Notes: generated by a model not told the origin, from the letters alone. DNA of 64,000 nt from Jongsikchunia kroppenstedtii DSM 45133 (GCF_000380485.1 NZ_AQYG01000048.1:124001-188000); one strand, 5' to 3'. Positions 18,932-30,371 are shown, counted from the first letter of the stretch. Translations and numbers: made by a program.

Positions 18932-20299
18932 GTGAATACCGGAGTGATCATCGGGATCGTTGTCGCCGTCGTCGTCATCGTGGGGCTGGTGGCCCTGGGC
19001 TGGGGGTTGTCCCGTCGGCGGCGTATCTCGCTGACGGACAAGCCCGCCGTCGAGGACAAGCGGACTCAGGAGGAGCGCTCCGGCAATTACCAAGCGAGCG
19101 GCGGGTTTTCGTTCAGTCAGGGATCAGCGACCGACACCCTCGAGAGGCCGGCGACCCCGGAGCCGGAGCCCGAGCCGGAGCCCGCGCCCGAGCCGGAACC
19201 TGCGCCCGAGCCGGAATCTGCGCCCGAGCCTCAGCCGGAGGCCCAGCCCGAGCCCGAGATTGAAGCAGAACCCGAGGTTGAAGCGGAACCGGAGCCCGTG
19301 GTCGCGGCTGCCCCTGAACCGGAACCCGAGCCCCAGCCAGAACTGGAGCCGGAGCCCGCACCGGCCATCGAGGAGATCGATCCGACCGCCGGCCGTCTCG
19401 AACGTCTGCGCGGCCGGCTGTCGCGGTCGCAGGGGGCGATCGGCAAGAGCATGCTCGGGCTACTCGGTGCCGGCGATCTGGACGAGGACAGCTGGGAAGA
19501 GATCGAGGACACCCTGCTGCTCGCCGATCTCGGCACCGCGACGACTACCAAGATCGTCGATCGGCTGCGCGAGGAGCTGGCCAAGGGCGCGGTCCGCAAC
19601 TCCGACGATGCGCGGGCGGTGCTGCGACGGGTGCTGATCGACGAGTTGCAGCCGCAGCTGGATCGTTCGGTGCGGGCGCTGCCGCATGACGATCACCCGT
19701 CGGTGATCCTGGTGGTCGGCGTCAATGGCACCGGCAAGACCACGACGACCGGCAAGCTCGCGCGGGTGCTGGTGGCCGATGGTCGTCGGGTGCTGTTGGG
19801 TGCGGCCGATACCTTCCGCGCTGCCGCTGCCGACCAGCTGCAGGCCTGGGCTAACCGGGTCGGCGCGGAGGTCGTGCGCGGCAAGGAAGCCGGCGATCCC
19901 GCCGCGGTCGCATTCGACGCCGTCAACAAGGGCATCGAGAACGGTGTGGACGTCGTCATGATCGACACCGCCGGCCGCCTGCACACCAAGACTGGCCTGA
20001 TGGACGAGCTGGGCAAGGTGAAGCGCGTTGTCGAGAAGCGGGCCGCGGTGGACGAGGTGTTGCTCGTCCTCGACGCCACGATCGGCCAGAACGGCCTCGC
20101 GCAGGCGCGGGTGTTCGCCGAGGTCGTCGACATCACCGGCGTCGTACTCACCAAGCTCGACGGCACCGCCAAGGGCGGCATCGTCTTCCATGTCCAGCAT
20201 GAACTGGGCGTACCGGTGAAACTGGTCGGTCTGGGCGAGGGTGCCGACGATCTGGCGCCGTTCGAGCCGGGCGCGTTCGTCGACGCCCTGCTCGGGTAG
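18932..20299 (+). CDS. ftsY: Signal recognition particle receptor FtsY
   Basis: 455-aa SRP receptor GTPase that docks ribosome-SRP complexes at the membrane. Residues 4-26 form a membrane anchor ([19 protein letters not shown]), residues about 70-150 are an acidic Pro-Glu repeat region, and the NG domain holds [13 protein letters not shown] (G1), the [11 protein letters not shown] box, DTAGRLHTK (G3) and [10 protein letters not shown] (G4/closing loop). Start: GTG 18932, with ATG 18923 possible; a CACAAT at -10 spacing from the GTG suggests a leaderless mRNA. The repeat-flanked AbiEi-like gene lies between it and smc. Confidence 0.96.
   Translation: MNTGVIIGIVVAVVVIVGLVALGWGLSRRRRISLTDKPAVEDKRTQEERSGNYQASGGFSFSQGSATDTLERPATPEPEPEPEPAPEPEPAPEPESAPEPQPEAQPEPEIEAEPEVEAEPEPVVAAAPEPEPEPQPELEPEPAPAIEEIDPTAGRLERLRGRLSRSQGAIGKSMLGLLGAGDLDEDSWEEIEDTLLLADLGTATTTKIVDRLREELAKGAVRNSDDARAVLRRVLIDELQPQLDRSVRALPHDDHPSVILVVGVNGTGKTTTTGKLARVLVADGRRVLLGAADTFRAAAADQLQAWANRVGAEVVRGKEAGDPAAVAFDAVNKGIENGVDVVMIDTAGRLHTKTGLMDELGKVKRVVEKRAAVDEVLLVLDATIGQNGLAQARVFAEVVDITGVVLTKLDGTAKGGIVFHVQHELGVPVKLVGLGEGADDLAPFEPGAFVDALLG
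19159..19370 (+). repeat. In-frame Pro/Glu codon repeats in ftsY
   Basis: About 70 codons dominated by GAG-CCG/CCC-GAG alternation encode [12 protein letters not shown]-like acidic repeats. The units are 6 or 12 nt long and imperfect. Acidic linkers in the A domain of FtsY are normal; this one is highly regular and probably varies in length between strains. Confidence 0.7.
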
Positions 20300-20376
20300 T
20301 CGGACGCCCTGCGCGAGTAATACCGGTCGCGCGTCTCCTGGGGCGATACCTGGCCGAAACATGAGCGGACGGTCAG

Positions 20377-20414
20377 TTCACCGTCGCGAAACATTGCCAG
20401 GCAGCCGACGAAAC
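20377..20414 (+). promoter_or_regulatory. GlnR-type nitrogen-control box upstream of amtB
   Basis: The sites TTCAC (20377), GAAAC (20388), a degenerate third site AGGCA (20399) and GAAAC (20410) are each 6 nt apart. This reproduces the 22-bp GAAAC-to-GAAAC period of actinobacterial GlnR boxes. A further GAAAC lies at 20356. The box is 74 nt before the amtB start, in the right place to activate the amtB-glnB-glnD operon under nitrogen limitation. Confidence 0.6.
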
Positions 20415-20487
20415 ATCGGCCGAGCAACCTTCTGAGGCAGATCGAACGGCGCCCGCCGTTCATCGGATGGACTGCAGGAGGATAACG

Positions 20488-22241
<1,754 letters not shown>

Positions 22242-22250
22242 GCACGATTC

Positions 22251-24827
22251 GTGCCGTTCATTCCTGCGAGCGACCCCGCAGCCGAATCCGGTTCAGGCAA
22301 TTCCGGTTCGGGTGCGGGGTCGCCGCATATCTCCACCGCCGCGGCGGACCTGGTAGAGGCCCGGGACCGGCTGCTGGCCACCGGCAACCGCGGCGGACAT
22401 CGGCTGGACGCGCCCGCGCTGCGGCATGCGCTGGTCGATCTGTTCGACTTCTGGCTCACCGCCAAAGGGGCCGAGGTGGGCGTCAAACCGGGGTCGGGCT
22501 TTTCGATCGTCGCGGTCGGCGGTCTCGGCCGCCGAGAGATGCTGCCGTACTCGGACCTGGATCTGATTCTGCTGCATGACAATCTGCCCGACGCGCAGGT
22601 CTCCGAGGTGGCCGACGCGATCTGGTATCCGCTGTGGGACGCCCACATCAAGCTGGACCACAGCGTGCGCACGGTCCCGCAGGCACTGCGGGTGGCCGGC
22701 GATGACATGACGGCGGCGCTCGGGCTGCTGGAGGCGCGCCACATCGCGGGCGACGAGGATCTGTCGGGACTGCTGATCGGGGGAGTGCGCCGGCAGTGGC
22801 GCGCCGACATCCGGTCGCGCTTCGGCGATCTGGTGGCCCAGACCCACGCCCGGTGGCGGCGCAGTGGCGACATCGCCCACCGCGCCGAACCGGATCTCAA
22901 GCACGGTCGCGGCGGCCTGCGCGACGTACAGCTGTTGGGCGCGCTGGCGATCGGACAGCTCACCGACCAGGTGCCGGGACTGCGACCCGACTCGCCGGGC
23001 GCCGGGCTCTCGACCGCCTACACCCGAATCCTGGACATCCGTACCGAATTGCATCGCATCTCCGGACGCGCGCGCGAGCAGCTGCAGGCGCAGGATGCCG
23101 ACGAGATCGGTGCCGCCCTGCGTATCGGCGACCGGTTCGAGCTGGCGCGGTCGGTCAGCGACTGCGCCCGCACCATCACCTATTCGGTCGACGTCGGCCT
23201 GCGCACCGCGGGAAATACGCTGCCTCGCAGGGGCCTGTCGCGACTGCGTCGCAATCCGGTGCGGCGGCCGCTGGACGAGGGTGTGGTCGAACATCTCGGC
23301 GAGGTGGTGCTCGCCCGCGGCGCCGTCCCGGCCAAGGACCCCGGCCTCGTGCTGCGGGTGGCGTCGGCCTCGGCCCGGACCGGCATGCCGATCAGCGCGG
23401 CGACGCTGGCCCGATTGGCCGACACGGCACCGGAATTGCGCGAACCGTGGCCGCCCGAGGCGCTGAACGACCTGCTGGTACTGCTGGAGACCGGTCATCA
23501 CATGCTGGCGCCGATCGAGGCGCTCGACCGCACCGGACTGTGGGGCCGGCTGATGCCGGAGTGGGGCGCGGTGCGCGACCTGCCGCCGCGAGATGCGATG
23601 CATACCTGGACCGTCGACCGGCATCTTGTCGAAACCGCCGCCTACGCAAGCGCATTGACGACCGAGGTCTCGCGACCGGACCTGCTGGTGCTGGGCGCCC
23701 TGATCCACGACATCGGCAAGGGGCGCGGCGGCGACCACAGCATTGTCGGCGCCGAGCTGGCCGTGCAGATCGGCCGGCGACTCGGGCTGCCGGCCGACGA
23801 CGTGGAGGTGCTCTCGCAGCTGGTGCGTCATCATCTGCTGCTGCCGATCGCCGCCACCCGGCGCGATCCCGACGACCCGCGGACCGTGCAGTCGATCGTC
23901 GATGCCACCGATGGCAACCCGGAGCTGCTCGAGTTGCTGGGCGCGCTGTCCGAGGCGGACTCGAAGGCGACCGGGCCGGGGGTGTGGAGCGATTGGAAGG
24001 CCTCGCTGATCGCGAATCTGGTGCGGCGTGGCTGCGCGCAGATGGAAGGCCGGCTCCCGGCGCCGCCCGAGCCGCTGTCCGAGACGCAGTTGGCGGCGGC
24101 CCGCGCGGGTCAGATCGCGGTGGAGATCGCGCCGGCCATCGAGCCTGTCCGCGGCGGCACCGATCGCCACACCTTCCGCGTCACGATGATCGCCCCTGAC
24201 GGGCCGGGAGTGCTGTCGAAGATGGCGGGTGTCCTGGCACTGGCCGGGCTGCGGAGCCTGTCGGCCACCGTGCAGGGCGACTCGGGCAGTGCGGTGAACA
24301 GCTTCATCGTCGTCCCGCTGTTCGGCGATCCGCCGGCGGTGGGGCTGCTGCGGCAGCAGCTGATCTCGGTGTTGTCCGGTAGCCCGGCCGATCTCCGGTC
24401 CAAGCTGGACGCCAAGGAGCGGCAGACGGCGGTCCCGGTGGCGAGCCGTGGCGACGGCGAACGGCCGGGGGTGCCAGCCCTGTTCGCGCAGGCGTCGCCC
24501 AAGGTCACCTGGACCGAGGGGCCGGACGGTGCGGCGATCGTGGGTGTGCGCGCCGACGACCGGGTCGGCTTGTTGAGCCGGGTGGCCGCGGCCATCGAGC
24601 GGGCGGGCGGCGACATCGTCTGGGCGCGGGCCCAGACCCGCGGTGCCGCCGTGATCGACGCGTTCTGCCTGGCGGGGCCGTATCCGGGCGAGGAGATGCG
24701 GAGCCGGATGGCTCACGAGATCCTCGCCGCGGTGCCCGGATTGCCGCCGAAGCCGGTCGCTGCGACGGACGCCGACGATCCTGACCAGGACTGGAACCGG
24801 GGCGAAGCTGCAGTGCCGATAGGCTAG
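22251..24827 (+). CDS. glnD: PII (uridylyl/adenylyl)transferase GlnD
   Basis: 858-aa bifunctional enzyme that modifies and de-modifies PII. It contains the nucleotidyltransferase motif GGLGRREMLPYSDLDLILL (about residues 86-104), an HD domain with HDIGKGRGGDHS at about 485, and two C-terminal ACT domains (TFRVTMIAPDGPGVLSKMA and VGVRADDRVGLLSRVAAA) that sense glutamine. All modules are present. Start GTG 22251 lies 9 nt after glnB. In this group the nucleotide transferred is usually AMP, not UMP. Confidence 0.94.
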   Translation: MPFIPASDPAAESGSGNSGSGAGSPHISTAAADLVEARDRLLATGNRGGHRLDAPALRHALVDLFDFWLTAKGAEVGVKPGSGFSIVAVGGLGRREMLPYSDLDLILLHDNLPDAQVSEVADAIWYPLWDAHIKLDHSVRTVPQALRVAGDDMTAALGLLEARHIAGDEDLSGLLIGGVRRQWRADIRSRFGDLVAQTHARWRRSGDIAHRAEPDLKHGRGGLRDVQLLGALAIGQLTDQVPGLRPDSPGAGLSTAYTRILDIRTELHRISGRAREQLQAQDADEIGAALRIGDRFELARSVSDCARTITYSVDVGLRTAGNTLPRRGLSRLRRNPVRRPLDEGVVEHLGEVVLARGAVPAKDPGLVLRVASASARTGMPISAATLARLADTAPELREPWPPEALNDLLVLLETGHHMLAPIEALDRTGLWGRLMPEWGAVRDLPPRDAMHTWTVDRHLVETAAYASALTTEVSRPDLLVLGALIHDIGKGRGGDHSIVGAELAVQIGRRLGLPADDVEVLSQLVRHHLLLPIAATRRDPDDPRTVQSIVDATDGNPELLELLGALSEADSKATGPGVWSDWKASLIANLVRRGCAQMEGRLPAPPEPLSETQLAAARAGQIAVEIAPAIEPVRGGTDRHTFRVTMIAPDGPGVLSKMAGVLALAGLRSLSATVQGDSGSAVNSFIVVPLFGDPPAVGLLRQQLISVLSGSPADLRSKLDAKERQTAVPVASRGDGERPGVPALFAQASPKVTWTEGPDGAAIVGVRADDRVGLLSRVAAAIERAGGDIVWARAQTRGAAVIDAFCLAGPYPGEEMRSRMAHEILAAVPGLPPKPVAATDADDPDQDWNRGEAAVPIG

Positions 24828-24832
24828 AGCAC

Positions 24833-26380
24833 ATGTTTGAATCGCTCTCCGATCGATTGACCGGGACGCTCAAGGATCTGCGCGGCAAGGGCAAGCTGAC
24901 GCCCGGCGACATCGATCGCACCTGCCGTGAGATCCGGCTCGCGTTGCTCGAGGCCGACGTCTCGCTCGAGGTCGTCCGTCCGTTCATCGCTCGGATCAAG
25001 GAGCGCGCCAAAGGCGCGGAGGTCTCGGCGGCCCTCAACCCGGCCCAGCAGATCGTCAAGATCGTCAACGAGGAGCTCGTCGGCATCCTCGGCGGCGAGA
25101 CGCGTCGCATCGAGTACGCGAAGACGCCGCCGACCGTGATCATGCTCGCCGGCCTACAGGGTGCCGGTAAGACGACGCTCGCCGGCAAGCTGGCCGTGTG
25201 GCTGCGCAAGCAGGGGCACACCCCGATGCTGGTGGCCTGCGACCTGCAGCGGCCGGGCGCCGTCAACCAGCTGCAGATCGTCGGTGAGCGGGCCGAGGTG
25301 CCGGTGTACGCGCCGGATCCGGGTACGTCCGCCGGCGAGGAGCCGAGCCATGGCGACCCGATCGAGGTCGCCCGCGGCGGCATCGCCGAGGCCAAGGCCA
25401 AGCAGCACGATGTGGTCATCGTAGACACCGCCGGCCGCTTGGGCATCGACGAGGAGCTGATGGGGCAGGCGCGCGGCATCCGCGATGCCGTCGACCCCGA
25501 CGAGGTGCTGTTCGTCCTCGACGCGATGATCGGTCAGGACGCGGTGAGCACTGCGCAGGCCTTCGCCGAGGGCGTCGACTTCACCGGTGTCGTGCTCACC
25601 AAGCTCGACGGCGACGCCCGCGGTGGTGCCGCGCTGTCGGTGCGGGAGATCACCGGCCGGCCGATCATGTTCGCCTCCTCGGGCGAGAAGCTGGAGGACT
25701 TCGACGTCTTCCACCCGGACCGCATGGCGAGCCGGATCCTCGGCATGGGCGATGTGCTCAGCCTCATCGAGCAGGCCGAGGAGCATTGGGACGCACAGCA
25801 GGCCGAGGAGGCCGCGGCCAAGATCACCCAGGGCGAGCTGACGCTGGAGGATTTCCTCGAGCAGATGCTGATGATCCGCAAGATGGGCCCGATTGGAAAC
25901 CTGCTGGGGATGCTGCCCGGTGCGGGGCAGATGAAGGACGTGCTCGAGCAGGTCGATGACAAGCAGCTCGACAAGGTGCAGGCGATCATCCGCGGCATGA
26001 CCCCGGCCGAGCGGGAGAATCCCAAGATTATCAACGGTTCTCGGCGCCTGCGCATTGCGAACGGCTCCGGTGTGACGGTGTCGGACGTCAATCAGCTGGT
26101 CGACCGCTTCTTCGAGGCCCGCAAGATGATGTCGCAGATGGCCGGCCGCATGGGCATGCCGGGCGGACGCAGCAGCAAGCGCAAGAAGGGCAAGAAGGGG
26201 AAGAAGGGCGGTCGCGGACCGACGCCGCCGAAGATGAAGGGCGGGTTCCCCGGAATGATGCCGGGCGGCATGCCCGGTGGCTTCCCGGACCTGTCGAGCA
26301 TGCCGGCCGGGCTGGACGAGCTGCCGCCGGCGTTGCAGGGTATCGACGTATCGCAGTTCCAGCAGCCCAAAAAGAAGTAG
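24833..26380 (+). CDS. ffh: Signal recognition particle protein Ffh
   Basis: 515-aa SRP54 GTPase that binds signal sequences and 4.5S RNA and docks on FtsY. The N-terminal four-helix bundle is followed by G1 GLQGAGKTTLAGKL, the box CDLQRPGAVNQLQ, DTAGRLGIDEEL, and TKLDGDARGGAAL. The M domain begins near residue 330 (LTLEDFLEQMLMIRKMG) and ends with a Lys-rich then Met/Gly/Pro-rich tail. It starts 5 nt after glnD. The tail is longer than in E. coli but typical of actinobacteria. Confidence 0.97.
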   Translation: MFESLSDRLTGTLKDLRGKGKLTPGDIDRTCREIRLALLEADVSLEVVRPFIARIKERAKGAEVSAALNPAQQIVKIVNEELVGILGGETRRIEYAKTPPTVIMLAGLQGAGKTTLAGKLAVWLRKQGHTPMLVACDLQRPGAVNQLQIVGERAEVPVYAPDPGTSAGEEPSHGDPIEVARGGIAEAKAKQHDVVIVDTAGRLGIDEELMGQARGIRDAVDPDEVLFVLDAMIGQDAVSTAQAFAEGVDFTGVVLTKLDGDARGGAALSVREITGRPIMFASSGEKLEDFDVFHPDRMASRILGMGDVLSLIEQAEEHWDAQQAEEAAAKITQGELTLEDFLEQMLMIRKMGPIGNLLGMLPGAGQMKDVLEQVDDKQLDKVQAIIRGMTPAERENPKIINGSRRLRIANGSGVTVSDVNQLVDRFFEARKMMSQMAGRMGMPGGRSSKRKKGKKGKKGGRGPTPPKMKGGFPGMMPGGMPGGFPDLSSMPAGLDELPPALQGIDVSQFQQPKKK

Positions 26381-26390
26381 AGGCCCGATC

Positions 26391-27473
26391 ATGGTGGCGC
26401 CGTTGCATTTCCGTGGGCGATCCGTGGTCGACGGCGAGCCGATCGAGCTGTGGTCGGTCGACGGCGTGCTCACCGACCAGCGCCCGGCGGGCGAGGTCGA
26501 GACGGTGGTCGACGGCGGCTGGCTGCTGCCGGGCCTGGTCGACGCGCACAATCACGTCGGCATCGCACCCGGGCTGGGCGTCACCATCGAGCAGGCGCGC
26601 GGGTTCGCCGCGGCCGATGCACAGGCCGGGGCGCTGCTGATCCGCGAGGTCGGCTCGCCGCTCGACACCCATCCGCTGGATGGGGATCTGTTGGGCCCCA
26701 AGTTCATCCGGTCAGGTAAGCACATCGCGCGGCCGAAGCGATATCTGCGGGACTACGGCGTCGACCTGGAGAACCCCGACGATCTCGCGGACGAGGTGCG
26801 GCGGCAGGCCCGCGACGGCGATGGCTGGGTCAAGCTGGTGGGGGACTGGATCGACCGCGAGGCCGGCGATCTGGCGCCGCTCTGGACGAAGACGCAGCTG
26901 GCCGATGCCGTCGAGGTCGCGCACGCGGAGGGCGTCAAGATCACCGCGCATGTGTTCGGGACGGACGCGCTGCCCGACCTGCTGGACGTCGGCGTCGACT
27001 GCATCGAACACGGCACCGGCCTCACGCCGGATCTGATCGACGTGATGACGGACAAGCAGATCGCCTTGGTGCCCACGATGATTCAGGTGGACAACTTCCC
27101 GTCGATTGCCGAGGGCGCCGACCGGTTCCCGACGTATCAGGCGAATATGCGAAAGCTTCATCAGACCGCCGGCGCGGTCTTCGCGGCCGCCCGCGAGGCC
27201 GGGGTGCAGATCTTCGCCGGTACCGACGCCGGCGGCTTCGTCGAGCACGGGCGGATCGTCGACGAGGTCGACGCGCTGGCCGCGGTCGGCCTCGGTAACA
27301 CGGGTGCGATCGCCGCGGCCTGCTGGTCGGCCCGGGAGTGGCTCGGCGCGGGCACGCTCCGCGTCGGTGATCCGGCCGATCTGCTTGTGCTGCAATCCGA
27401 CCCGCGAGAGGACCTGGCCGAGTTGCGGCGTCCGGCCGCCGTGGTGGTCAACGGCGAGATCATCGCCGACTGA
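26391..27473 (+). CDS. Amidohydrolase-family protein (Rv2915c-like)
   Basis: 360-aa member of the metal-dependent amidohydrolase superfamily, related to imidazolonepropionase-type enzymes. The metal-binding motif VDAHNHVG is near residue 52; a Lys (WVKLVGDWID) is in the position often carbamylated; further ligands are HVFG, EHGTGL and GTDAGG; the C-terminal SADLLVLQ-like strand reads DPADLLVLQSDP. Start ATG 26391 is 10 nt after ffh; the long frame back to 26277 overlaps ffh. Substrate unknown. The gene is at the same position in mycobacteria. Confidence 0.85.
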   Translation: MVAPLHFRGRSVVDGEPIELWSVDGVLTDQRPAGEVETVVDGGWLLPGLVDAHNHVGIAPGLGVTIEQARGFAAADAQAGALLIREVGSPLDTHPLDGDLLGPKFIRSGKHIARPKRYLRDYGVDLENPDDLADEVRRQARDGDGWVKLVGDWIDREAGDLAPLWTKTQLADAVEVAHAEGVKITAHVFGTDALPDLLDVGVDCIEHGTGLTPDLIDVMTDKQIALVPTMIQVDNFPSIAEGADRFPTYQANMRKLHQTAGAVFAAAREAGVQIFAGTDAGGFVEHGRIVDEVDALAAVGLGNTGAIAAACWSAREWLGAGTLRVGDPADLLVLQSDPREDLAELRRPAAVVVNGEIIAD

Positions 27474-27479
27474 TCGGTC

Positions 27480-28067
27480 CTAGCTGGGCGTCTCGACGTT
27501 CTGGACCTTCCAGTTCGTCGTGTCGACGGTGATGCGGGAGACCTGCGCCTGCGAGGTGACGGTGGCGGCGAGTGCGCTGCCGCCGGTGACTTGCGCGACG
27601 ACCAGCACCACGCGGGTGGTCGGCGTTCGGGACACCACCCCGGATGACCAGATCGTTGCGACGGACTTCAGTTGCAGCTGTTTATACGGGGTGAGGTTGT
27701 CCGGTCGGCAGACCGTCGTGTGGAACTGGCCCTCGGTCATGTCGCAGAGCTTCGTCTGCCATGCGTTCCAGTTCCCGTCGGACGGCGCACTGGAGATCGA
27801 TTGCGCCACCGTGTTGGCGACGGAGACCGCCCGGTCGTCGGTCGCCCGCTCCGACGCGCTCGACGTCGAATCGGACCCCGAATCCTTCTGCGCGTACAAC
27901 ACGCCCAGCACGATCGCCGCCACCACGGCGATCGCCGCGATCACGGACAGGGTGATGATCAGCGGTCGCTGGCCACCGGAGCGCGGCGGCGGGCCCGGCG
28001 TCCACGCCGGCGCGTAGGTGGGCGGCGTGAAGGGTGGCTGCTGACCATCACCGGTGGGTTCGGACAT
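27480..28067 (-). CDS. Membrane-anchored protein, paralogue 1
   Basis: 195-aa protein with a Pro-rich cytoplasmic head, one membrane helix (LIITLSVIAAIAVVAAIVLGVLYA, about residues 36-59) and an extracytoplasmic domain of about 130 residues with a DGNWNAWQ motif and two cysteines. It looks like the Mce-associated/NTF2-like type of single-span protein common in Mycobacteriales, but I cannot assign a role. It is convergent with the amidohydrolase gene (6 nt between stops) and is followed upstream by a paralogue at 28192-28815. Confidence 0.75.
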   Translation of the reverse strand: MSEPTGDGQQPPFTPPTYAPAWTPGPPPRSGGQRPLIITLSVIAAIAVVAAIVLGVLYAQKDSGSDSTSSASERATDDRAVSVANTVAQSISSAPSDGNWNAWQTKLCDMTEGQFHTTVCRPDNLTPYKQLQLKSVATIWSSGVVSRTPTTRVVLVVAQVTGGSALAATVTSQAQVSRITVDTTNWKVQNVETPS

Positions 28068-28145
28068 TGCAGTGACGGTAGTCGACCGAGGCCGATCTAT
28101 CCGACGCGATCAGCCGGTCGATCGACAGTGGTCGACCATTGTCGG

Positions 28146-28175
28146 GCCGACCGCATGCGAGCCGACCGCATGCGA
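28146..28175 (+). repeat. 15-bp tandem repeat, two units
   Basis: GCCGACCGCATGCGA occurs twice head to tail and is followed by a partial third unit. It lies 79 nt before the start of paralogue 1, inside the intergenic gap between the two paralogous genes. The surrounding 28083-28145 also holds short GTCGA-type inverted motifs. It may belong to a promoter region or be simple slippage. Confidence 0.55.
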
Positions 28176-28191
28176 GCCGGCCGGCCGATCG

Positions 28192-28815
28192 TCACGAGAT
28201 CTTGGTGATCCGATTCGTCGCCTCGTCGACCGTCAGCAGCAGGATGCGGCCGGCCGGGGCCGACTGCGGTGCGGTCGCATCGGTCGTCGCGGCCACCACG
28301 AGGACATCGCAGGATCCGGGCCGGGCGGCGGTCACACCGGCATGGCTCACCGTCGTCGTGGTGTGCAGGCCCAGCGACCGCACCTTCGCGACCTTGGCGT
28401 CCGTGTAGCGATCCTGCATCCCGGGGCCGACCAGCGACCGCATCTCCGACTGCCACTTGGTCCAGTTGCCGTCGACCGGAGTCGTCGTCTGCGTGGTGGC
28501 GAACTCCGTGGCCGCGGCGATGGCTTTGGCGTAAGAGTCCTGGCGGGTCTGCAGGGCCGCGGCGGTGCGAGCGTTCTTGTCGGCCTTCGAGCTCTGCTGG
28601 CCGTAGAGCACGCCGAACACGATCGCGAGCACGGTCGCGATGACCGCGACGGCGCTGACGCCGATCAGCAGGGCGCGCTGGCGGCGCTGGTCATCGGGTC
28701 CGGCTGCGGGCTTCTTCGTGGCCGGCTCGGGTGCGGTCGTGGTGTCCGGCTCGTCGGGCGACTCGGCCGTCTGGTCGGTCTGGTCGGTGGCCGGGGCGTC
28801 ATCAGGTTCTGGCAC
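28192..28815 (-). CDS. Membrane-anchored protein, paralogue 2
   Basis: 207-aa protein starting at GTG 28815 ([11 protein letters not shown]...). A charged, Pro/Thr-rich head precedes one membrane helix ([25 protein letters not shown]) and an extracytoplasmic domain with [11 protein letters not shown], the same motif and layout as the protein at 27480-28067. The pair probably arose by tandem duplication. The frame is open to 28950 but codons upstream of the GTG overlap the rpsP leader. Function unknown; resembles Mce-associated proteins. Confidence 0.72.
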   Translation of the reverse strand: MPEPDDAPATDQTDQTAESPDEPDTTTAPEPATKKPAAGPDDQRRQRALLIGVSAVAVIATVLAIVFGVLYGQQSSKADKNARTAAALQTRQDSYAKAIAAATEFATTQTTTPVDGNWTKWQSEMRSLVGPGMQDRYTDAKVAKVRSLGLHTTTTVSHAGVTAARPGSCDVLVVAATTDATAPQSAPAGRILLLTVDEATNRITKIS

Positions 28816-29033
28816 AACGGGCAACCTACCGCTTGTCTGTTGCCTGCGCGTTACGCGACCGTCCACCGCGCGATTGTGAGGTCGGGCCGCTGATCTGGCA
28901 GAATGGTCCGCTGGTTCGCCGGACCCGGTTACGTACCGACCGGCGGTCACAACCAGCTAATGCGCAAAACCGGACACGCCGACCCGGCGTCGTCGCTGAA
29001 TTGCGAAGTGACCAGAAGAGGAAGTACCGACGC

Positions 29034-29561
29034 ATGGCCGTCAAAATCAAGCTGACCCGTCTCGGCAAGATCCGCAACCCGCAATACCGGATCGTCGTCG
29101 CCGACGCGCGTACCCGCCGTAACGGCCGGGCCATCGAGACCATCGGCAAGTATCACCCGAAGGAAGAGCCGAGCCTGATCGAGGTCGATTCCGATCGCGC
29201 TCAGTACTGGCTGGGTGTCGGCGCGCAGCCGACCGAGCCGGTCTTGAACATCCTGAAGATCACCGGCGACTGGCAGAAGTTCAAGGGCCTGCCGGGCGCC
29301 GAGGGCACCCTGAAGGTCAAGGAGCCGAAGCCGAGCAAGCTGGACCTGTTCAACGCCGCGCTCGCCGCCGCCGACAGCGAGCCGGCCGCCGAGGCCACCA
29401 CGCCGAAGAAGAAGGCCGCCAAGAAGGACGAGGCCAAGAAGGACGAGGCCAAGAAGGACGAGACCGTCCTGGAGAAGGTCGAGAACGCCGTCGAAGGCGC
29501 CGTGGAAGCCGTCGTGGAGAAGGTCGAAGAGGTCGTCGACGACATCAAGGGTAAGGCGTGA
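29034..29561 (+). CDS. rpsP: 30S ribosomal protein S16 with long acidic/basic tail
   Basis: 175-aa S16. The first 85 residues are the conserved core ([48 protein letters not shown]). The remaining 80 residues form a Lys/Glu/Ala tail with three KKDEA-type repeats from an exact 15-bp codon repeat around 29416-29460. Such tails occur in mycobacterial S16 and are absent from E. coli. ATG 29034 follows AGAGGAAG. It overlaps the KH gene by 4 nt. Confidence 0.95.
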   Translation: MAVKIKLTRLGKIRNPQYRIVVADARTRRNGRAIETIGKYHPKEEPSLIEVDSDRAQYWLGVGAQPTEPVLNILKITGDWQKFKGLPGAEGTLKVKEPKPSKLDLFNAALAAADSEPAAEATTPKKKAAKKDEAKKDEAKKDETVLEKVENAVEGAVEAVVEKVEEVVDDIKGKA

Positions 29562-29800
29562 GTGCAGTTGTCGCCGATGCCGTCGAACATCTCGTTCGCG
29601 GCATCGTTGCCAACCCCGATGATGTCCGGGTCGAGCTGATCACCGGCCGCCGTGGACGTTTCGTCGAGGTCAGCGTCAACCCCGAGGACCTCGGCAAGGT
29701 GATCGGCCGCAACGGCCGCACCGCGACGGCGCTGCGCACCCTGGTCACCGGGATCGGTGGCCGCGGGATTCGCGTCGACATCGTCGACACCGACCGCTGA
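29558..29800 (+). CDS. KH-domain RNA-binding protein (KhpA-like)
   Basis: 80-aa protein with a single KH fold; the GxxG-type loop is [15 protein letters not shown]. Its start GTG overlaps the rpsP stop. KhpA-type proteins bind RNA with KhpB and act in cell-size control or translation. Position between rpsP and rimM is the same in mycobacteria (Rv2908c) and many Gram-positives. Confidence 0.93.
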   Translation: MSAVVADAVEHLVRGIVANPDDVRVELITGRRGRFVEVSVNPEDLGKVIGRNGRTATALRTLVTGIGGRGIRVDIVDTDR

Positions 29801-29849
29801 AAATCCTTCGGCACTGATGGATCTGCCGGTCGAGCGCGGCGAGGGAAGC

Positions 29850-30371
29850 ATGGTCCTCGTCGGCAGGGTCGTCAAGCCGCACGGTGTGCGGGGTGAGCTC
29901 GTCGTGGACGTGCGCACCGATGAACCCGAGGACCGCTTCGCTGTAGGCCGCGTCCTGCGCGGCCGGATGCCGAAAGCGCCCAAGGGATCTCCGGATCAGA
30001 ACTACACAGTGACAGCCGCCCGGCAGCATGCCGGGCGGCTGTTGCTGTCCCTTGCCGAGGTCGTCGGCCGTGAGGGCGCCGATGCCGTGCGCGGCCTGCT
30101 GCTACTCGTCGACACGGCCGACCTGACACCCAGCGACGATCCCGATGAGTTCTACGACCATGAGCTCGAGGGTGTTCCGGTCCGGCTCGTCGGCGGCGAC
30201 GATGTCGGTGTCGTCACCGAGGTACTGCATCTGCCGGGCGGCGATGTGCTGTCGATCAAGACCGCCGACGGACGAGATGTCCTGGTGCCCTTCGTGACCG
30301 AGATGGTCCCGACCGTATCCACCGAGCTGATCGAGATCGATCCGCCCGACGGTCTGCTGGATGACGCCTGA
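29850..30371 (+). CDS. rimM: Ribosome maturation factor RimM
   Basis: 173-aa protein that binds S19 and assists 30S head assembly. It begins [18 protein letters not shown], the family N-terminal motif, and ends with the PRC-barrel block [15 protein letters not shown] and [10 protein letters not shown] prefer ATG 29850, after GAGGGA, because the family starts with this strand; ATG 29817 would add 11 residues. The stop overlaps the trmD start by one base. Confidence 0.93.
   Translation: MVLVGRVVKPHGVRGELVVDVRTDEPEDRFAVGRVLRGRMPKAPKGSPDQNYTVTAARQHAGRLLLSLAEVVGREGADAVRGLLLLVDTADLTPSDDPDEFYDHELEGVPVRLVGGDDVGVVTEVLHLPGGDVLSIKTADGRDVLVPFVTEMVPTVSTELIEIDPPDGLLDDA

Noticed and set aside
22293-24716. 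An 807-codon minus-strand open frame opposite glnD.
   Set aside because: Sequence is Arg/His/Gln-rich low-complexity text typical of antisense to a GC-rich gene; glnD has all its domains.
28874-28904. TTGTGA and CAGAAT as a promoter for rpsP.
   Set aside because: The spacing is 19 nt and both boxes are weak; not enough to report as a feature.
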